In this document: in pieces, positions 56,588 through 64,000 of the stretch
Position numbering within the stretch: the stretch's first letter is position 1
Layout of the letters: each line of letters opens with the position of its first letter
NCBI GenBank assembly: GCA_030272155.1
Contig: CP126194.1
Coordinates: 1,727,501-1,791,500 of the forward strand
DNA: 64,000 nt
DNA from: Tetradesmus obliquus
Taxonomy: Eukaryota; Chlorophyta; Chlorophyceae; Sphaeropleales; Scenedesmaceae
Reading direction: 5' to 3'
Program-made: the position numbers and the translations under genes
Notes under the pieces: model-generated
Database searches by the model: none
What the model was told of the DNA's origin: nothing
The model's input: only the letters and a program-made list of their open reading frames with translations

Positions 56588-59500
56588 GCGAAGGCTTCCA
56601 GCTCAGCCTGCCGCTGCTGCTCCTGCTCAATCAGCTGGCTGAGGGTGGCAGTCACCTCCGCAAACGTGGGCCTGCAGACAGCAAGCGAAAGCAAGCAACA
56701 CACTTGGCTTGTCGGGGACGCCAGTAGCTGCTGCACATCTAATACGCCAGGAGGGCTCTTTTTGGAACCATCCACACATGCAATCACTGCAGGGCGATGC
56801 AACCGCATGCTGTGCAGCCTACTGCAGTCGCGCCACGCCCTGTCATGTTGTGCACAACTCCGCAATGCTGCAGCACCACATTACAACACACCAAGCCCTC
56901 ACACCTGTCTTGCGGCTCGTGCGCCCAGCAGGCCTCTGCAAGCCGCCTGTACCCAAGCCGAGGCTGCAGCTCATCCTCATATGAAACAGCACCTGCATCC
57001 AAATCCTGCTGCTGCTGCTGCTGCTGCTGCCAGGTGGTGGCACCAGGGTAGCCGCCGCCGCCGCTGCTGCAGCTGCTGCTGGGCGTGCCTGGCCATACTG
57101 GCCGCACCCTGTCACGCACGATGGCAGCGCCTAGCAACGCCTTGGGGATGTCTGCAGGCACAGCAGCAGTTGCAAACACCCAGAGCAATTAAACACACTG
57201 TGTCGCTGAAAGTTACTTATGATCAAGTTACCAATGAATAGCCATAGCCAACCTTCGAATGAAAAGGGGTGCGCAGTGTAACATGTGAGGGATATCAATC
57301 GGCTGATGACCGCCTGAAGCCATTCACTGTTGGATAGCTGTTGAGCTGTGGCTCGCTCAATTGACATCATAGTGACTAGTGCATTGCCAGGCGTCTCTCA
57401 GCCTCACCTGCAAAGGCGCGCTGCCCTGTGGCCAGGTCCCACAGCAGGATGCCGTATGCATATACGTCACTAGCCCTGCTGGCGCGGCCATGCAGCAGCA
57501 GCTGCAGCGCAAGGGGAGAAAGGGACAAGGAAGGCGGCTTGGACAAGTGCGAAGTGTACTCAAGAGCTATTGAACAGCGGGCATTGATGTGTCAAGTGCT
57601 AAGAAGCAAGATGCAACTACGGTGCAACAGTGGTTAATATGGATCTCAGGAGAAGCCTTGAAGTGCGCAGCGGTCAGTACAACACGGCATACATGTTCGG
57701 TGCCATGCAAACCTCATGCGATCTCACCTCTGGGGACATGTGCGTGAGTGTACCCTGCACGAATGGCCAGCAAAGGCAGCAGCCAAAACATAGCCTTCTT
57801 TCAGCATCAACGTGTACTACCAGCCTGTGAGCAACCAGAAAAGTGCTGCTGCACTAGCTCCTCAGCGTCTAGGGGCTGCTGAACGCTGGAAGCTGACCTC
57901 AGCTGTCATGCTCAGCTGCTGGCGCTGCCCCACACACAATGTTGTGACCTGCCGAAACCAGCATCACTTCTCTGACACGTAATCACATATATCTAACCGC
58001 CATGTAAAGCCGCAAGCTGGCAACATTCTGTACGCACCCTGTGCACCCCGGAGATGTGTGTGTCCTGGTCATCCAGCAGGCAGGCCAGCCCCAGGTCGGC
58101 AACCTTGGCCACAAGTACCTCGCTGCTGCTGCTGCTGTTGGCAGGGCCAAAGGGGGTGGCAGCGCCAGCAGCAGCGGCTGCTGCACTGGCAGGTCCCACC
58201 TCCTGCTTTAACAATACGTTGCCAGCCTGCAGCAGCAACAGCAGTTGAAATCGTAAACAACCGTCAAACATGGTGTCCACTGGTGCCGTCCAGCTAGGGC
58301 AGCAACGCAAGCGTGTTGCCCAACTGTATGCACTACCAGTCAGGCGGGATATACAAGTTTCACATGTAACATTAGCATCTGCTGCTGCCGTTACAGCGCA
58401 CATAGCTACCATGCGCTCTGAGACAGCGCGACAAACTAAGGCGCCGCACGCAGCTCATACCTTGAGGTCTCCGTGTAGCACGCCCTCCCCGTGCAGGTGC
58501 TGCATGGCTCGTGCCACCCCCAGCGCCAGACCAAGAACGCTGCCGTAGTGCGATAAGCCAGTCACGCGGTCTTCCAGCAGACAAGCATCCAGCGCAGAGC
58601 GCAACGAACCCTGCAGACACAGCATCAGCATCAGCAGCAGGGGGATAACTTGCACGCTGCCGTAGTGCGATAAGCCAGTCACGCGGTCCTCAAGCAGGCA
58701 GGCGTCCAGCGCAGAGCGCAGCGAGCCCTGCAGACACAGCAGCAGTAGGTGATACGTTTCTGGGATGTCAGCTTGTCAGCAGTAACGTGGCCGCACTGCT
58801 GCTCATGCTTGACCACACATCGTATGCAGCTACACAGATCTGCTTCACCAACAAAGACTGAAACAACAATCTTCAGCAACTTGTGCTCACCATGGGGCAG
58901 TACTCCATGACCAGCTGCAGCTCATAGCCGGTCACTGCAGCAGCTGAGCCGCAGCTGTCGCAGCTTGCACCAGAGCCACGGCCACTGCAGCGCTGCTGCT
59001 GCTGCTGCTGCTGTGCTCCAGGACCAGCCTGTACATTGCTGCTGCTGCTGTTGCTGTCACCTGAGCCGCCTCCCACGCGCACTAGATGCCCTATGGGCCG
59101 CAAGTTGTACGTGTACACCTGCACAAAGATTATCACATACATAATATGTTCGCTGACCATCAAAGATGGGGCAACAGTGCACGCACGCATGCAGGCGCTG
59201 CGGCACTCACACAGCCATCCCGCCGCTACTTATGGCAGATATGGTCTGCACAGCTCTATTTGATGAACCCTCAAGTGTGAAACAGCCCTTTGACCAGCTG
59301 CCTTTTGGTCAAACCCGGCAGTCTCACCTGCACCACATTAGGGTGGTTGATGCTGGCCCCTACTGCAGCCTCCATAATTGCCATCTGCTCTCTGCTGCTG
59401 CTGCCCCTGGCACCACCGGCGCCTGCTGCTGCTGCCAGCCCTGCTGATTCCAGGCTCTCCCCAACAGCAGCAGGCAGCTGCAGCAGCTTGACTGCGGCAG

Positions 59501-61314
59501 GTATGCCCCGCCATGTTGCTCGGAACACCACCCCAAAGGTGCCTTGGCCAATTGGCTCGTGCAGCTGCAGCTGCTGCTGAGCTGCAGCAGCAGCCTTTGC
59601 TGCTGCTGCTGCTGCTGTTGCTGCTGGGTGCTTTGCTGAAAGTGGCTGTTGTGGTGAGCACGAGAGAGCTACCTTACCACCAGGCACAAGCTGTTTCTGC
59701 TGGCCATGATGCAAGTGGCCAGCTGCTGCAGCAGCATCACTTTCACCCCACTGCTGCTGCTGATGCTCGCCAGAGGCGTGATCTTCATCAATGGACAGCT
59801 TGACCAGTCGCTGCTGCAGCTGCTGTTTGGACGGGCCTACTGCTGCACCAGCAGCAGCAGCAGCAGTAGGGCTGCCTGGAGACCCTGAGCATGACAACTT
59901 CACACTGCCACCACCTGCTGCTGCTGCTGCCGCCACATCAGGGTTCAAACTGGAGCCTGCAAGGCGCCGTGCTTGCAGGCCTGCACTGACGATGCTAATG
60001 GCACCTGCCAAGCGCTGCTGCTGGTTGTTTGCACCGCCTGCTGGCCTCTGCTGCTGTGCAAACACAGTAGACGACCCTGCTGGTGCGGCTGTGCCGGCGC
60101 GTGAGGCTATATGTGTCCCCATGTTCACTACAATGCTGTTGCGGCTGGCAGCGCCTGCAGATATCTTTGCTAGCGCAGGATTCTGCCACTGCTGCTGCTG
60201 CCACTGCTGCTGCTGCTCCATGCTTGGCCGCTGCTGAGATGCAGCGCACACCATCAACTGCTCCTTGCTAGATGCTGTTCCTCCTCCACTCCCTCCAGCG
60301 CTGCTGCTGCTGCCGCCAGGGCCTTCTTTTGCTGGCATCTGCTGCTGCATGTACTGCATGATCTTCTGCCGCCGCCTGCGGCGCACTGTTACTACCACAA
60401 AAGTAACAGCTGCCAGCACAGCCAGCGCAACAGCCAGTGCTACAACAGCTGCCTTCCAAGCCGGCCAGCCGCCAACATTGCTGCTGCTGCTGCTGAATGG
60501 ATCATACCAAACATAGTCTGGTGGCAGCGGCAGCTGGCTGCTTGCAACCATGCACACATTACTGCCCACCACTCCCAACCCCTGTATGCTGCCAGCACAC
60601 ACAGTCAGCTGGGTTGCCAGATCAGCTGTTGCATTAAATGCAGCTGCAAATGCATTCCCTGCTGCAGCAGCAACAGCACGCAGCCGCCGCCGGCCAATAT
60701 CAGCTGCTGCTGTTGCTTCAGTTGCTGTTGCAGCTGCCAGAGCCTGTCGCCCTGCTGCTGTGCCGTTAGTAACACTCAAGGATCTGTAGACTACTGGCAG
60801 CGGGCCTGCTGCTGTTGGGTACACAATGCTGAGCACAGCTTGGTCGTTGGTGCCAGCAGCAGCGTTGATGGCTGCGCGTGCTGCTGCTGCCATCTGCTCA
60901 GCCTCTTGTTGAGGTATGAGCAGCGTTACATTGACCAGAGCTAGCTGGTCACCCACAGCCACATTCCTGCAAGCAAGGGTGAGGAAAGAAACAAGGGACA
61001 GACAGCATGTCAGCATACACTTGTCCAATCTTGCCGGCAGCATGCAGGGTGTGCCACTGATGTTGTATCAAGGAATGCATCCACAGTACGACACTGTTGC
61101 CAAATGATACACACTGCTGGCTGCAAGATGGCCAAGTTGATCATGCACAAGCATGTGACAGCTGCGGCAGCTCTGGCAGTAGGCAGCTGATCTCAACTCG
61201 TCGCACCTGGTGATGAACCACAGCAGATGTGTGTATGCCTCAGCAGGCGAAGCAGACACCAGCGAGCTGCCGCCAACAGATGCTGCTGCCTGCCAGCTTT
61301 GCAAGCTGCTGCTC

Positions 61315-61350
<36 letters not shown>

Positions 61351-64000
61351 TTGCCCATTTCACCTTGCGGCAACCCCCGCATGCGCATCTGCACAAACTG
61401 CATCAACGGCCGGCGGCTGCTGACCCCCAAACCCGCATTCTGCGGCACACCATTGGGTCCATTACTGCTGCTGCTGCTGCTGCTGTTGCCAGGACCGCCA
61501 GCTTGGCTGGTGCTGTTACTAGGCAGCCTCGAGGGGTCCTGGAGCCTTAACATCCCGCGCACAAACCCTAGATCTAACATTGGAGTGCCTTGGAACTGCA
61601 CAGGGCACTGCATCAGCCAGTAGCCATTGGCCGGTGGCCAGCTGGCCGGCAGCTGCTGCGCTGTAGCTGCAGCACCAAAGAACTCAAGCACACCCTCTTC
61701 TGCGCTGTTGCTGCTGCTATTTGTCACATTGCCGCCTGTCCCATCCTGCTGCACTGCAGGAGATGTGCCAGGGGCACCAATCGGCACATTCTCCCCAGGA
61801 ATGGGTTTGTCAGCAACCCTAGAGAAGTTCAGCTCCAATTCCCTGCCCCAGCTAAACACCCCGCTCCCATCTGATGGCGACGGCAGCAGCGTAACCGGCC
61901 TGCCGCAGGCCTTTTGTATGTTGAACAGGGATAGTGCAAGATCCTCTAGATTGTAGATTGGCCCCACTGCTGGCTCGACTTGACCTGGAGGGACAAACTG
62001 GTGAATGCTGGCATTGAAAGGCAGCGGCAGCGCTGGCGCGGCAACCGGCCGCGTTGTGAGGCTGCTGTTGAAGAAACGATGCGCCTTCATGACGTGTGCA
62101 TCGAGGGTGTATGTGCCTGGGGTAGGGCTGCTGCTGACCTGTACAGAGAGGGTGGTTGCAACGGTGACAAATGACAACTGGAGTAACACGTCACTAACAA
62201 TCAACAGACAATATGGCGTAGAAAAGTTGGGTGGTGCACTGCAACGGACCGCATGACAGCCATCGATAGCACATTTAAATTAGAAGGTACTCGGTATTGC
62301 TGCTGTGGTGAGCAGCCTGTGGGCATGCAGCATGAAGAGCACGCAAGGGGCTCATCTTCAACCGCGTGAAGCGCATGCTGTGGTGCAGGCGGGTGGCTGC
62401 CGTATCACGTAACACAACCTGGTTCGAACGTCGTTTGTACAAAACAAGCGCTCACCTTGAACTGCGTGAAGCGCAGGACCTGTCGCATAAACTGCGTCTG
62501 CGCACTCCAAAAGCTTTGGCCTTCCTGTGCACTGATGAAGGCGTTGGCCCTGCAGCACACCCAGGCACATGATGAGTTTGCAAATCAACTTCACTATGCA
62601 GGAAAGTGCATGCTGGTCGTACAAGAGCACAAATAACAGATTGCTGCGCAGGCAGTGCCACCTTATCGCGACAGATGATGAAGCGCAACAAACCTCAAAG
62701 TATTGAACATGCCCTGCAGCTGTGCGTGCTGCTGCCACCATAAGACCAACGCATCGATGAAGTGCTGCTGAGGCAGTGCGGCACACCCCGTGTACTAACG
62801 TCTGCTATACAAAGCTTCAGCTATTGGCCTGCCAGGCCAAATCTTGCAGCTGATCGTGCTACCGCTCACCAGAACACCAGTGCATCGATGAAGTGTTGCT
62901 CAGGCAGCACCAAGCTGCAGTCCCACAGCACCAGCCGCTGCCGCGACCTGACCATGCACACAGCAGCAACAGCATGGCGGCACAACCATCAACGTGGCAC
63001 AACTGGCCGAGTGTGACGGGTGACGGCTGAATCATTCTACCTCAACCGCGGTACCAGTTACGCTGGAGGATATTTTGCTATTGGGGGAAGCGTGATCCCG
63101 CCGGCAGCTACTCACAGCTTGCGGGCGGCTTGCATGGCACAGCTGAGCACTCAAAAGCCGGGTAGAACGCCTACTCCGCCGTCGGCATGCAGAGCTGTGC
63201 CACAGCCTTGCTGAAACAACCCTTGTGTTATGTTATATTGTCATTTTGTATAACATGTTACAACCCACCGCCGGTACTGGAATGCCCACAGCTGGGTAGG
63301 AAGCAGGATACTGGTGCCTTCTGCGAGGACGCCGCTGGCCTCATTGCCATATGCAAGGTTCTCCAGCGCCAGTTTGAACATGGTGATGTTGGCTGAGGCT
63401 CCCTCCAGCACCACCTGGAGAGGGCATTGAAACACATGCGGCACACCAATCATACGCAGATTCGGGGTGTGCCATGTGCAGACAAACACCAGCTGCAACG
63501 CCAGAGTCATGATTCTTGACCAAAGGCAGAAGGGCAAGTGATCGAAGTAGCAGCTACTCGTGTCGGCGGCTGAGCTTCAAGCTGCTGAAGCTCAGCAGAT
63601 TATCCAGCTACATCATAACATGTCATATAACATATACATAAGACCAGCGCACCTGCCCCACTTCCATGCCCAGGTCGATTGAGGTGGGCCGCCAGCTGCT
63701 GCCAACAAGCACAACCTGCCTCCTCACCACAAGCCCTCCAGCTGGCCAGGCAGAACCCCAAAACCACGGAGCCAGTGACACATTGGCAGCCAAATGCACC
63801 AGACACGGCCCAGCGGCTGCCAGCTGCGGGCTGTTCAGCTGCTGCAGCAGCTGCAGGAGTGTGGCGTTGGTAGCGGCTAGGACATAGCTGTCAGTCGCAG
63901 TTGCAATGCCTGCGGAGTCGCCTGCTGCTGCTGCTAGCGCAGCTGCAGTGGGGCGGCTGCTGTTCTGCTGCTGTGCAGCTGAGCTTGCTGCCAGTGCCTG
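55822..64000 (-). CDS. Receptor-like protein kinase, TKL/MLK type, with large ectodomain (5' end outside window)
   Basis: The ectodomain (64000 to about 60560) has modules such as VVLEGASANITMFKLALENL and TPMLDLGFVRGMLRLQDPSR, plus NVTLLIPQQEAEQM, with many N-x-S/T sites. A TM helix (AAVVALAVALAVLAAVTFVV, about 60440) precedes RRRRRQK. After a long low-complexity juxtamembrane region the kinase domain starts IGQGTFGVVFRATW (P-loop) and AAVKLL (ATP lysine), then NHPNVVQ and ELQLVMEYCPM. The catalytic loop is VLHGDLK-AGNVLL (about 58460/58225): aspartate and asparagine are present, but Gly replaces Arg before Asp, making it non-RD. The metal-binding motif is DLG (KVADLGLA) instead of DFG. GTLTHMSPE, ASDVYAYGILLWDLATGQRA and PTFAEVTATLSQLIEQEQQR follow. 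The tail is rich in Gln and Ala. I infer a surface receptor kinase; the ligand is unknown. Ectodomain exons between 62205 and 63270 are only partly resolved. Confidence 0.8.
55866..55909. repeat. Coding CTG tract near the kinase C-terminus
   Basis: About fourteen triplets that read as polyalanine on the minus strand, shortly before the final FSPFGNLKDQPWD. Confidence 0.9.
56542..56587. repeat. Coding triplet tract giving polyglutamine
   Basis: CTG/TTG triplets read as about fifteen glutamines on the minus strand, just after the kinase domain's last helix (QAELEAFAQQQ...). The same DNA repeat therefore encodes Gln here and Ala in the tract at 55866. Confidence 0.9.
58537..58741 (-). repeat. 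Duplicated kinase exon start, still in frame
   Basis: GSLRSALDACLLEDRVTGLS, then HYGSV, is encoded at both 58653-58741 and 58537-58623. Each copy is preceded by TGTGTCTGCAG. The short sequence between copies has no stop in this frame, so splicing to the upstream acceptor would give a protein with the segment twice. Confidence 0.9.
61319..61352. repeat. Coding CTG/TTG tract in the ectodomain
   Basis: Reads as a serine run flanked by asparagines on the minus strand ([12 protein letters not shown]), in the kinase ectodomain exon. Confidence 0.85.
62350..62485 (-). repeat. Two copies of an ectodomain exon end
   Basis: Minus-strand CTGCGCTTCACGCAGTTCAAG followed by GTGAGCGC (about 62449-62485, reading LRFTQFK) recurs at about 62350-62385 as ATGCGCTTCACGCGGTTGAAG followed by ATGAGC. 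The second copy has lost the GT of the donor. Confidence 0.75.
62738..62930 (-). repeat. Two copies of an ectodomain exon segment
   Basis: The minus-strand sequence encoding LPEQHFIDALVFW (about 62866-62930, with a GTGAGC donor) is repeated in diverged form at 62738-62790 as LPQQHFIDALVLWW. Confidence 0.75.

Overview
The window looks like nuclear DNA of a chlorophycean green alga, possibly a Scenedesmaceae-type genome, though the genus is an inference. Three things point there. Every recognisable gene is broken by many GT-AG introns. CAG/CTG triplet tracts occur in both introns and exons. The recognisable products are green-lineage or general eukaryotic families. No bacterial operons, phage genes, CRISPR arrays or complete transposons were seen.

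Layout from left to right. Minus strand, past the left edge to 8024: CTR9, a TPR subunit of the Paf1 complex (5' end inside the window, 3' end outside). Divergent from it on the plus strand (8525-9765): a 247-aa protein joining a mitochondrial-type presequence, a 2-oxo-acid dehydrogenase lipoyl domain and a KGD4/MRPS36-like tail. Next (plus, 11015-12793): a small basic, probably plastid-targeted protein of unknown function. Then on the minus strand: a choline-monooxygenase-type Rieske oxygenase (13936-17978), a PLIP1-like class-3 lipase (21795-25519), a plastid-type alpha/beta hydrolase without the usual nucleophile serine (26243-29773), a compact JmjC oxygenase (30740-33567), and two tandem paralogous membrane proteins resembling DUF4436 (33876-37037 and 37917-41471). 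A tRNA-Asn lies at 43719-43792. A plus-strand ABCG half-transporter spans 45293-51829. The right end (55822 to beyond 64000, minus) is a receptor-like kinase with a large ectodomain, one TM helix and a non-RD TKL-type kinase domain.

The most striking feature belongs to the architecture rather than to one gene. In at least five of the intron-containing genes, 40-120 bp pieces that straddle an exon-intron junction are tandemly repeated two to five times inside the neighbouring intron. Each piece is either the exon end plus donor or the acceptor plus exon start. Copies are diverged, often keep frame and splice signal, and often lie next to CAG/CTG tracts. Several carry catalytic motifs: the JmjC HxD motif, the ABCG Walker A, and the kinase segment before the catalytic loop.

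The genes do not form an obvious pathway. They cover transcription elongation, TCA-cycle enzyme assembly, lipid and betaine-type metabolism, transport and signalling. Exon boundaries were assigned by eye from splice consensus, reading phase and family similarity remembered from training. The JmjC gene, the lipoyl-KGD4 gene and most of the ABCG exons join in consistent phase; the others are partial models.
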